Assembly (NCBI GenBank): GCA_019116915.1
Contig: DXAS01000032.1
Coordinates: forward strand, 1-27,332
Reading direction: 5' to 3'
Length of the DNA: 27,332 nucleotides
Origin: Flavonifractor avicola
GTDB taxonomy: Bacteria > Bacillota > Clostridia > Oscillospirales > Oscillospiraceae
Shown: positions 15,016-22,034 of the stretch, in pieces
Numbering within the stretch: position 1 is the first letter of the stretch
Layout: each line of letters opens with the position of its first letter
Position numbers and translations under genes: made by a program
Notes under the pieces: model-generated
What the model saw: the letters and a program-made list of their open reading frames with translations, nothing else
Told to the model about the DNA's origin: nothing
Database searches by the model: none

Positions 15016-16311
15016 GTGTGGGATACGAGTTATCACTTTTTATTTGAGATCGCGGTCATCCTGTTGAGCACCAAGGTCCTGGGAATTGTAACCAAGCGGT
15101 TTGCGCTGCCCCAGGTCGTCGGCGCGCTGTTGGCCGGACTGCTGTTGGGCCCCGCTATGCTGGGCGTGCTTCAGGAAACCACACTGATGGACCAGCTGGC
15201 GGAATTGGGTGTTATTGTTCTCATGTTTAACGCCGGTCTGGAGACTGACCTGGGCGAACTGAAGAAGGCAGGCGCATCCGCTTTCATCATCGCCCTCATC
15301 GGTGTTCTGGTCCCGCTGGCAGGCGGCTTTGCGCTGGCCTGCTTCTTCAATACCGGAACTGACACCTTCCTGCAAAACGTCTTTGTCGGCGTGATCCTGA
15401 CCGCCACCTCCGTCAGCATCACGGTAGAGACTCTGAAGGAGATTGGGAAGCTGTCCACCCGTTCGGGCAACGCCATTCTGGGCGCCGCCATCATTGACGA
15501 TGTGCTGGGCATCGTGGCCCTTACCATCATCACCAGTATGTCGGGCACCGGCGCCAATGTGCTGATGGTCCTGCTGAAGATCGTGGCCTTTTTCGCCATC
15601 AGCGTGGTGGTATGGATCGTGCTTCACCGGATCGTGGAGTGGTGGTTCAAGCGATATGACCGGGATAAACGCCGGTTTGTTGTCATTTCCTTTGCGTTCT
15701 GCCTGCTGTACGCCTACTTTGCCGAGGAAGTATTCGGCGTGGCCGACATCACCGGCGCCTATATCGCCGGTCTGATCTTCGCCAAGACCCCCCGGGTGGC
15801 CTACTTGCAGGATCGCTTCGATACCCTGTCTTACACGCTGCTCTCCCCCATCTTCTTCGCCAGCCTGGGTCTGAAGGTGGTACTGCCGGATATGAGCGGC
15901 TCCATCGTTCTTTTCTCCGTCCTGCTGATCCTCTTGGCTGTAGTCTCCAAGGTGGTGGGCTGCGGGCTGGGCGCCAAACTGTGCCGCTACTCCAATCAGG
16001 ATTCCCTCCGCATCGGCGTGGGCATGATCTCCCGGGGCGAGGTTGCCTTGATCGTGGCCAACAACGGCATTGCGGCGGGGCTGATGAACGACGACTTCTT
16101 TGGTCCCGTGGTGCTGATGGTTATCGCAACCACCATCCTCACCCCCATTTTGCTTAAGCTTGTCTACCGCGGCAAAGAAAAGGACTACAGCGACCTGCAG
16201 GAGAGCGAGCTGGTCAACCGCTACGAAGATGCCGCCGCCTTCGATCTGGCCGCTCAGGCCCTGCTGGAAGATCACGAACGCCTCCGCGACAGCGCTCACA
16301 AGCAAAAATAA
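15016..16311 (+). CDS. Cation:proton antiporter (CPA2 / Kef type)
   Basis: A 431-residue Na+/H+ or K+/H+ exchanger (PF00999) with about twelve membrane segments. Family landmarks are LPQVVGALLAGLLLGPAMLG (~31-50), LMFNAGLETDL (~75), ILTATSVSITVETLKEIGKL (~125-145), the aspartate pair in AAIIDDVLGIVAL (~155-168) and GMISRGEVALIVAN (~336-350). The paired Asp in helix 5 points to an electrogenic-type exchanger. The protein ends soon after the last membrane helix with a short hydrophilic tail; there is no TrkA-N or TrkA-C regulatory domain, unlike KefB/C. The start is GTG at 15016 after a weak AGAGAGAGG; no better start precedes the first membrane helix. It may respond to the TetR gene upstream, but a terminator separates them. 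The ~125-base gap is AT-rich and no single promoter stands out. Confidence 0.94.
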   Translation: MWDTSYHFLFEIAVILLSTKVLGIVTKRFALPQVVGALLAGLLLGPAMLGVLQETTLMDQLAELGVIVLMFNAGLETDLGELKKAGASAFIIALIGVLVPLAGGFALACFFNTGTDTFLQNVFVGVILTATSVSITVETLKEIGKLSTRSGNAILGAAIIDDVLGIVALTIITSMSGTGANVLMVLLKIVAFFAISVVVWIVLHRIVEWWFKRYDRDKRRFVVISFAFCLLYAYFAEEVFGVADITGAYIAGLIFAKTPRVAYLQDRFDTLSYTLLSPIFFASLGLKVVLPDMSGSIVLFSVLLILLAVVSKVVGCGLGAKLCRYSNQDSLRIGVGMISRGEVALIVANNGIAAGLMNDDFFGPVVLMVIATTILTPILLKLVYRGKEKDYSDLQESELVNRYEDAAAFDLAAQALLEDHERLRDSAHKQK

Positions 16312-16317
16312 GAAACA

Positions 16318-16356
16318 AAAAGCTCCGCTGCTATGGCAGCGGAGCTTTTCTTTTTT
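16318..16356. terminator. Bidirectional terminator after the antiporter
   Basis: A perfect 14-bp stem (16318-16331 with 16336-16349, TATG loop) has A-rich and T-rich flanks. It lies between the convergent antiporter and DUF4358 genes. Confidence 0.9.
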
Positions 16357-16362
16357 AAAAAA

Positions 16363-16845
16363 TCAGCCGTTCAGGTAGCTGTTGTACAGCTCCACCAGCT
16401 CGTCCTGCTGGGGAGCGATGATGAGCCGCACATACACGCCGTCCCGCTTGACTTCGCTCTTTTCCACGATGGCGTACTGATCGGGCAGGTAGTTGTTGAA
16501 CTCGTTGCGGCGGGCGTCCAGCCGACTCTGCAGCTTGCTCTCCACCGTCTTGGCGCTGTCCTCGTCCTTGGCCTTCACCAGCACGATCTCCTTGGCGGTA
16601 ATGCCATCTGCTGCAAGGTTGGCGGCAAAAGCCTCCATATCCTCACTCTGGATGCCGTAGAAGTTGAGCATATCGTCCTGACTCAGCTCAATGCCACCCT
16701 CAATCGGGGCTTTCTCCAGCATGGCGTCCATCACTTTCGCCACATCCATATCGGCGGTCTTTGTCCCGCCGCTGCAGCCAGCGGCGCTAACCGCCATCAT
16801 GACAGCCAATGCCAGCAGCAGTACGCTGCGTACTTTCTTTTTCAT
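16363..16845 (-). CDS. DUF4358 domain lipoprotein
   Basis: A 160-residue exported lipoprotein. The N-terminus is a lipoprotein signal (KKKVRSVLLLALAVMMAVSA) with lipobox SAAGC, the Cys near residue 24. The rest matches DUF4358: a predicted alpha/beta domain with LSQDDMLNFYGIQSEDMEAF, IVLVKAKDEDSAKTVESKLQ and the C-terminal LIIAPQQDELVELYNSYL. Function is unknown. In Clostridia this domain is often encoded beside SGNH hydrolases and surface acyl-transfer enzymes (from memory). Here it lies 45 bases downstream of an SLH-SGNH hydrolase on the same strand, with no terminator between, so the two probably form an operon. The ATG at 16845 follows GGAAAGGTG. Confidence 0.88.
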   Translation of the reverse strand: MKKKVRSVLLLALAVMMAVSAAGCSGGTKTADMDVAKVMDAMLEKAPIEGGIELSQDDMLNFYGIQSEDMEAFAANLAADGITAKEIVLVKAKDEDSAKTVESKLQSRLDARRNEFNNYLPDQYAIVEKSEVKRDGVYVRLIIAPQQDELVELYNSYLNG

Positions 16846-16890
16846 ACGATCACCTTTCCGCGGTTTCTACCGCACTGTTTTTCCATCCGG

Positions 16891-18189
16891 TCAGCCGTTC
16901 TGACGGGCGGCTGCATCCTGCTTCAAATAATCCACCCAGATCCGGCAGGCCTCATCGGTGAAGTGCATCCCCATACCGGAGGCATCGCTGCAATAGGAAT
17001 CGGGCAGATAGCCTTCCGCGTCGGTAAGCACCGAGGCGATGTCCACATAGTAGTAGCCGTTGCGGTCACACATCCCCTTCAGCTTCTCATTGTACAGCCG
17101 CAGGTTGGCGTTGTTAAGCACCTTTTTCTCATTGCCCTTGTGGATGGGAGTGGCCGACTGGACAAAGATCTGCAGATCGGGGGTCTTTTCCTTGATAAGC
17201 TTGAGCAGCGTCTCCATATTGGCCACCGAGCCGTCCACGCCATACAGGCCCACATCATTCATACCCAGCAGGATATAGAGCTTCTTGGCGCCGCAGGCGT
17301 GGACCGAGTCCTCCAGACGCATCTTGGTGCCCTGGTAGAGGGGATGCACCGACTCGTCGCTGACCTCCCACAGCGCATTTCCGCTGCCCAGGCTGCCGGC
17401 GGTAAGGAACTGGGCCTTGCCCAGATAGTCCGGATCGCTCTGGCGCATCTTGGTCACATATCCGGTCAGCTTCAGGGATACCGAGTCGCCTACAAAGACC
17501 ACGTCGTCAAACCAGGCCCACTCATCTTCAGGTACTGCCGTGGAAACCGTGGGGGTGTCGCCCCCTTCGATCTTGCCGGCCAGATCCAGTGTTTTATAGA
17601 GGAGCGTGGCGGTCTCGCTGCGAGTCACCGGCTGGTGGGGCGCCAGAAGTCCGTCCCCGGTGCCGCTGACGACACCCCGGGCATACAGATCGCCAATAGC
17701 CGCCAGGGCCCAGCCGCTCACGGTGTCTACGTCCTGGAAATCGGCCAATCCGCCTGATAGTCCCTCTTTCTGTTCCACGCCGAATACCGGCAGGGCCCGC
17801 CACAGAAAGGTAAAGGCCTGCTCCCGGTCCAGGGAGGCCGCCGGGGAGAATTTCGTCTCAGAGGTACCCTGAGAGATCCCCTGCTCCACCGCCCAGCCCA
17901 CCGCCTGATAGCAGGCGTCCTCCGGGCGCACGTCGGTAAAATTGGGCGTGGCTCCGGACGGGCTTCCCGCCGCCCGCCACAGGCTGAGCACAAAGTCACC
18001 CCGATTGATCTGGACCTCCCCCAGGAAGTTTCCAGTCTTGGTGGTGTACATCACATCATGTTCCACCATATAGGATACATAGGGGTAGGACCAATGATCC
18101 TGTGAAACATCCTGAATGGCGACCCCGGACGATCCGCCGGTCATCAGTGCCCCAGCCAATAAAAATGCGACCACCTGTTGGATCAGCAT
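16891..18189 (-). CDS. SLH-domain SGNH/GDSL hydrolase, secreted
   Basis: A 432-residue exported esterase-like protein. A signal peptide (LIQQVVAFLLAGALM) is followed by three SLH repeats at about 27-75, 84-140 and 150-205 (for example WAVEQGISQGTSETKFSPA and LYARGVVSGTGDGLLAP), which bind secondary cell-wall polymer. The C-terminal half is an SGNH hydrolase: block I FVGDSVSLKL with the catalytic Ser, block III LLGMNDVGLYG with Asn, and block V GMGMHFTDEACRIW with the catalytic His. A likely job is removing O-acetyl or other acyl groups from surface glycans. The ATG at 18189 has AGGAGGG upstream and a plausible promoter at 18219-18247. It leads an operon with the DUF4358 lipoprotein. The SLH-first, enzyme-last order is opposite to that of the 5'-nucleotidase in this window. 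Confidence 0.92.
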   Translation of the reverse strand: MLIQQVVAFLLAGALMTGGSSGVAIQDVSQDHWSYPYVSYMVEHDVMYTTKTGNFLGEVQINRGDFVLSLWRAAGSPSGATPNFTDVRPEDACYQAVGWAVEQGISQGTSETKFSPAASLDREQAFTFLWRALPVFGVEQKEGLSGGLADFQDVDTVSGWALAAIGDLYARGVVSGTGDGLLAPHQPVTRSETATLLYKTLDLAGKIEGGDTPTVSTAVPEDEWAWFDDVVFVGDSVSLKLTGYVTKMRQSDPDYLGKAQFLTAGSLGSGNALWEVSDESVHPLYQGTKMRLEDSVHACGAKKLYILLGMNDVGLYGVDGSVANMETLLKLIKEKTPDLQIFVQSATPIHKGNEKKVLNNANLRLYNEKLKGMCDRNGYYYVDIASVLTDAEGYLPDSYCSDASGMGMHFTDEACRIWVDYLKQDAAARQNG

Positions 18190-18218
18190 AATGTTCCCTC
18201 CTGCTGTGATTTGGCTTC

Positions 18219-18247
18219 AGTGTATCAGATTTTTCAGGTTCCGTCCA
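18219..18247 (-). promoter_or_regulatory. Possible promoter of the SGNH hydrolase operon
   Basis: On the minus strand TGGACG (18242-18247) and TACACT (18219-18224) are 17 bases apart, 30 bases from the ATG. Each hexamer matches consensus at four of six positions. Confidence 0.4.
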
Positions 18248-18318
18248 GAGAAAGAGGAAGATTCTTTTTGCTCCATTTTCCTTTTTTCCCACAATGATAC
18301 GGAAGTATGCTTCAATAT

Positions 18319-18333
18319 CGTTGGGCCCCAACG
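18319..18333. repeat. Short inverted repeat in the PBP / SGNH gap
   Basis: CGTTGGGCCCCAACG is a perfect 7-bp inverted repeat around one base, about 90 bases upstream of the putative SGNH promoter and 54 bases past the PBP terminator. It could be a protein-binding site or chance. Confidence 0.3.
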
Positions 18334-18386
18334 ACTTTGCCCTTTTCCGACCTACTTCTTACGATTTTATGATGGCCCGCAATACC

Positions 18387-18423
18387 AAAAGCGGAGGAGC
18401 CGCCCAAAGGCAGCTCCTCCGCT
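18387..18423 (-). terminator. Terminator of the penicillin-binding protein gene
   Basis: On the minus strand a 15-bp stem with one G-T pair (18409-18423 with 18390-18404, 4-nt loop) runs into TTTT (18387-18390). It is 16 bases past the PBP stop. Confidence 0.85.
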
Positions 18424-18438
18424 TTCATACTGATTGGC

Positions 18439-21099
18439 TCATCCGGCGGGAACGTATGGTTCCTCCGGCGGCATCTCCGGCGTAGGCGCGGGAGACGGTG
18501 TTACACTGGGCTCCGTGGTCTCTCCACCGGACCCGCCCGAATCTGTAGGCTCCGGCGGAACCGTGGGATAGGTGGCCGGGTTGGTGGGATCGAAGCCAGG
18601 CCACTGCTCCTGGGTAGGCCAGGTAGATTGGTCCTCCAGCCGGAAGGTAGAGGGATCATACTCATCCGGCTCCGGCGGCTCCGGCTCCGAGGTGTGGACC
18701 GTACAGCTGCCCTGGGACTCCAGATACGCCTTGGTATACTGGTTGCTGCTGTCTCCGCTGGCCAGTACGCCGATAGACTTCACTGTACCCTCGGTGATCC
18801 CCAGCGCCTCGTTTGCCTCTCTGGGACAATAGTCGCCGGCCAGATGATACAGGCCCTCGATGGGATTGCCGTCGGCATCCAGAATGGGAGAGCCGGTACA
18901 GACATCCACCATCGTGTGCTGGTCGCAGTTCTCTACCGGCACATCCTCCGCGAAGAGGTACATCTGGTAGACCCGGTCCCCTCTGGGATCGCTGAGACAG
19001 GCCTCGGTGGCCCGCAGCCCGCTGTCCTTACACAGCTGTACCGGCGTCAGTCCGCTGGCCTGAGTGAAGTTCTTGTTATCCAGGCCTTCATGGACCTGAC
19101 TCATGACCTTCTGCCACAGCACCGCCGCAGGGTTGTTGCTGGCATAGATCCGCTCGGGGGTCTTATAACCCACCCACACAGCTGCGGTGTAGTAGGGCGT
19201 ATAGCCCACAAACCAGCGGTCGTTGTTGGCGGTGGTGGAACCGGTCTTACCGGCCACCGTCATGCCCGAGATACGGGCGGCAGTACCGGTACCGTTGCTT
19301 ACCACGTTCTTGAGCATCTCATTCATATAATAGGTGGTCTTGGTGGAGAGAATGACTTCTTCTTCCGTTTCCGTGTTATCCAGCAGCACCTCTTCCACAC
19401 CGTCCACCTCACGGGTAACCTTGGTGTAGGTCCGGGGCTCGATATACACGCCGTCCCGGGGGAACACCGAGTAGGCAGCCGCCATATCCATCACGCTGAC
19501 ACCGTGGGTCAGGCCGCCCAAAGCCATCTGGCTGGAACCGTAGTCATTCTTGACCTCACCGTTGCTCAGATAGGACTCCTCCAGGTCAATGTGGAAATTC
19601 TGCTCCACAAAGTCAAAGGAAGTTTCCGCCCCCATCTCCTCCAGAATACGCACCGCCACAGGGTTGGAGGACACCTCCACGGCGGTATTTACGGTGATAT
19701 CGCCGCGGTAGGTCTGAGGATTGTTCAGAGGCCAGTTCTTTCCGTTGAGCACACGCACCGGTTCATCGGCATAGACCGAGGCCGGCGTAATCATACCCAG
19801 CTCAATGGCCGGCGCATAGACCGACAGGGGCTTGATGGAGGAACCAGGCTGACGGACAGTGCCGCTGGCCATATTGAGCACCCGGTTGGCCGTCTTTTCG
19901 CCTAGGGCGCCCGCCAGGCCCACCACATTGCCCTCGGGGTCAATGATGACAATGGAGGACTGGATATCCTGTCCCTTGGAGGAGGTAAGCACCAGACTGT
20001 TCTGATCGTAATAGACCGATTCCACAATGGACTGGATGCGGGTATCCACACAGGCGTAGATCTTCAGGCCGCCGGAGTACACCATGTTCTCCGCCAGCTG
20101 CTCGGAGTAGCCATATTCCTCCATCAGGTCGTTGATCACATCAGTGATGACCTGCTCGTCGTACCAGTTGTAAATGGTACTGGGCTTCTGCTCATCTTCG
20201 CTGCGGGTGAACACCAGTTCCTCCGCCACAGCTTCATCGTACTCCTCCTGAGAGATCATGCCCAGGTCCAGCATCTTCCACAGCACCAGCTCCTGGCGCT
20301 GCTTGTTGCGTTCCCGGCCGGTGGTGACCTCGCCGGTCTCCTCATTGGTGATACGAATGTTGGAGTTGGGGCCATACAGGGTGGGGTTATTGGTGATGCT
20401 GATGAGGCTGGCGCACTCGGCCAGGCTCAGCTCAGACACGTCCTTGCCAAAGTAGTTTTCGGCGGCGGTTGCCACACCATAACAGTTGTCGCCCAGATAG
20501 ATCAGGTTCAGATACCACTCCATGATCTGCTCCTTGGAGTAGGTGGCGTCAAAGTCCAGGGCGGTAAAGATCTCCAGGATCTTACGCTTGACGGTAACGT
20601 CGTCATACTGAGTGGCGTTCTTAATGAGCTGCTGGGTAATGGTGGAGCCGCCCTGGATATCCTTTCCGGTGAACATGAGCAGCACGCCGTTGAGGGTACG
20701 CTTCCAGTCCACGCCATTGTGGGTCAAAAATCGCTCATCCTCAATGGCAATGGTGGCGTTGACCAGATTTTCCGGGATCTGATCGTAGGTCACTTTCTTA
20801 CGGTTCTCTGTACCGTGAAGGGAAAAATGTTCCTCGTATTCTCCCGTCTCCTGGTTCATATAATAGATGGTGCTGGTCAGGTTCATATCAAAATTGGCGT
20901 CCAGATGGGCCTGAGGCAGGATGACTGTTTTGATATAGACCATGGCGAAGCAGACGAGGATGATCCCGGTGATCAGCATGACCAGCAGGAAGGTCCCCAC
21001 GACCTTGCCCACGATTCCCAGGATATGCATCGCGGGACTGTAGGTCTTTTCGCTCCGGCGCCTGGGCGGCCGGGGACTTTGATTGGATCTTGACGGCAA
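18439..21099 (-). CDS. Class A penicillin-binding protein (PBP1A type), glycosyltransferase/transpeptidase
   Basis: An 886-residue bifunctional peptidoglycan synthase that polymerises lipid II and cross-links the stem peptides outside the membrane. The TTG at 21099 is preferred because GGAGGT lies about 7 nt upstream. After a basic, proline-rich cytoplasmic tail there is one membrane helix (about 27-60). The glycosyltransferase domain has IEDERFLTHNGVDWKRT with Glu at ~120, GGSTITQQLIKN (~151-162) and YLGDNCYGVATAAENYFGK. The transpeptidase domain has all three motifs: S420-S-I-K423, S477-S-N479 and K618-T-G. The last ~70 residues form a low-complexity Pro/Thr/Ser/Glu tail ending in PEEPYVPAG. 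The gene stands alone with its own promoter (21176-21203) and terminator. Sporulation or general growth roles cannot be separated from sequence. Confidence 0.96.
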   Translation of the reverse strand: MPSRSNQSPRPPRRRSEKTYSPAMHILGIVGKVVGTFLLVMLITGIILVCFAMVYIKTVILPQAHLDANFDMNLTSTIYYMNQETGEYEEHFSLHGTENRKKVTYDQIPENLVNATIAIEDERFLTHNGVDWKRTLNGVLLMFTGKDIQGGSTITQQLIKNATQYDDVTVKRKILEIFTALDFDATYSKEQIMEWYLNLIYLGDNCYGVATAAENYFGKDVSELSLAECASLISITNNPTLYGPNSNIRITNEETGEVTTGRERNKQRQELVLWKMLDLGMISQEEYDEAVAEELVFTRSEDEQKPSTIYNWYDEQVITDVINDLMEEYGYSEQLAENMVYSGGLKIYACVDTRIQSIVESVYYDQNSLVLTSSKGQDIQSSIVIIDPEGNVVGLAGALGEKTANRVLNMASGTVRQPGSSIKPLSVYAPAIELGMITPASVYADEPVRVLNGKNWPLNNPQTYRGDITVNTAVEVSSNPVAVRILEEMGAETSFDFVEQNFHIDLEESYLSNGEVKNDYGSSQMALGGLTHGVSVMDMAAAYSVFPRDGVYIEPRTYTKVTREVDGVEEVLLDNTETEEEVILSTKTTYYMNEMLKNVVSNGTGTAARISGMTVAGKTGSTTANNDRWFVGYTPYYTAAVWVGYKTPERIYASNNPAAVLWQKVMSQVHEGLDNKNFTQASGLTPVQLCKDSGLRATEACLSDPRGDRVYQMYLFAEDVPVENCDQHTMVDVCTGSPILDADGNPIEGLYHLAGDYCPREANEALGITEGTVKSIGVLASGDSSNQYTKAYLESQGSCTVHTSEPEPPEPDEYDPSTFRLEDQSTWPTQEQWPGFDPTNPATYPTVPPEPTDSGGSGGETTEPSVTPSPAPTPEMPPEEPYVPAG

Positions 21100-21175
21100 A
21101 AATGACACCTCCGTATGGGGTAAGCAGGCTTTTGGTACTGCTATCTGCAATGAAAGCTTACAGAGAATCGATGCT

Positions 21176-21203
21176 ATTATATCACGTTCTCACCTGTTGT
21201 CCA
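21176..21203 (-). promoter_or_regulatory. Promoter of the penicillin-binding protein gene
   Basis: On the minus strand TGGACA (21198-21203) and a perfect TATAAT (21176-21181) are 16 bases apart, about 77 bases before the TTG start. Confidence 0.7.
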
Positions 21204-21266
21204 CCCTCTTTCCCGGCTTTTTTGTATCCATTCCGTGATCTAAAAAAATTTTAGCACGTCCTGCTC

Positions 21267-21295
21267 TTGCATTTTACTCAACTACAAGCTACAAT
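21267..21295 (+). promoter_or_regulatory. Promoter of the DUF1292 gene
   Basis: TTGCAT (21267-21272) and TACAAT (21290-21295) are 17 bases apart, 33 bases upstream of the ATG. It is divergent from the PBP promoter. Confidence 0.7.
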
Positions 21296-21328
21296 AGAGA
21301 CGACACTAAGGAAGGTATGGTGCCATCT

Positions 21329-21649
21329 ATGAGTGAAGAATTTGGCCCTGATTTCATCACCGTTACCGATGAAGAGGGCAACGAGTTTGAGCTGGAGCAC
21401 GTTGATACCCTGGACTACAACGGTCAGACCTATATGGCCTTTTTCCCCGCCATTCAGGGCGAGGAACAGGAGGACGGCGTGGAAGAGGTGGACCTGGACG
21501 ACGAGGAAAACGGCCTCATCATCCTGAAGGTGGTCCATGTGGACGGCGAGGACCAGCTCTCCACCCTGGACAGCGACGAGGAGCTGGAACTGGTCTATCA
21601 GCAGTTTATGGAAGCTCTCTTCGCTGACGAAGACGAGGAACATTCCTGA
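21329..21649 (+). CDS. DUF1292 domain protein
   Basis: A 106-residue, very acidic cytoplasmic protein matching DUF1292 (the YrzB family of Firmicutes): FGPDFITVTDEEGNEFELEH, then YNGQTYMAFFPAIQ and a late LIILKVVHVDGEDQLSTLDS. Function is unknown. In B. subtilis yrzB is encoded beside ruvX (yrrK); here ruvX is about 3.5 kb away on the other strand. The start at 21329 (MSEEFGPDF) fits the family; AAGGAAGG ends 13 nt before it, so an in-frame ATG at 21317 or GTG at 21320 is possible. The gene has its own promoter. A structured RNA and a terminator follow directly, so the ncRNA may be processed from the same transcript. Confidence 0.9.
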   Translation: MSEEFGPDFITVTDEEGNEFELEHVDTLDYNGQTYMAFFPAIQGEEQEDGVEEVDLDDEENGLIILKVVHVDGEDQLSTLDSDEELELVYQQFMEALFADEDEEHS

Positions 21650-21654
21650 ACATG

Positions 21655-21880
21655 ATTCCTGCTCGGTGCGTGACGGGTTTTATTTAAACCCACATCTCTT
21701 AAACGGGACGCCCCCTCATGGTGCGGACTGCAGGCCTCCCGGCGCCCCTTCGAGGGACGGCTGGAAGTTGGAAGCAACGAAACATCATGGAGGCGACCCA
21801 CCTGCCATTTCGTGCAGGTTTTAAATGGATCCGCACGGCCAGAGCGGGGCCCCCACGAAACTGTGGTTTCGTGGGGTTTT
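21655..21880 (+). ncRNA. Structured non-coding RNA, best guess 6S RNA
   Basis: This 385-base gap (21650-22034) has no gene but strong RNA structure. The ends pair (CCTGCTC 21658-21664 with GAGCGGG 21842-21848), then GTGCG 21666-21670 with CGCAC 21832-21836. Inside lie hairpins GGGTTT/AAACCC (21675-21691), GTTG/CAAC (21767-21778) and ACCTGC/GCAGGT (21800-21819), and the long-range pair GCCTCC/GGAGGC (21734-21739 with 21789-21794). An alternative is GTGCGGA 21721-21727 with TCCGCAC 21830-21836. A perfect terminator follows. The ~190-nt length, paired ends and 5' pattern CCTGC..GGTG.CGTGA recall 6S RNA (ssrS), which binds RNA polymerase holoenzyme. Against this, the 5' hairpin and several branches are not a simple rod, and I see no promoter of its own. 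The raiA-motif RNA is another possibility. That an ncRNA exists is much surer than which one it is. Confidence 0.6.
21851..21880 (+). terminator. Terminator of the ncRNA
   Basis: A perfect 10-bp stem (21851-21860 with 21867-21876, 6-nt loop) followed by TTTTCTT ends the structured RNA ahead of the parvulin gene promoter. Confidence 0.92.
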
Positions 21881-21925
21881 CTTATATCCGCAAATCTGAA
21901 CAAAGTGTAAAACTGGTTTTTAGGC

Positions 21926-21954
21926 TTGAAAGACAGGCCCTTTTCCTGTATAAT
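21926..21954 (+). promoter_or_regulatory. Sigma-A promoter of the parvulin-foldase gene
   Basis: TTGAAA (21926-21931) and a perfect TATAAT (21949-21954) are 17 bases apart. The -10 is embedded in the dyad CCTGTATAATACAGG (21945-21959). A 6-bp hairpin, CCTGCC/GGCAGG, follows in the leader near 21992-22006. Confidence 0.8.
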
Positions 21955-22034
21955 ACAGGCTTGTCTATACAGATTTGGATGTACAGCCACCCCTGCCGAC
22001 GGCAGGAACATTGACGAGAGGACTGAAGCAACAA

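Noticed and set aside
21650..21880. SRP RNA, RNase P RNA or tmRNA
   Set aside because: The hallmark sequences (the SRP GGAAGNAGC core, RNase P conserved core elements, and the tmRNA tRNA-like ends) are absent, although GGAAGC occurs once.
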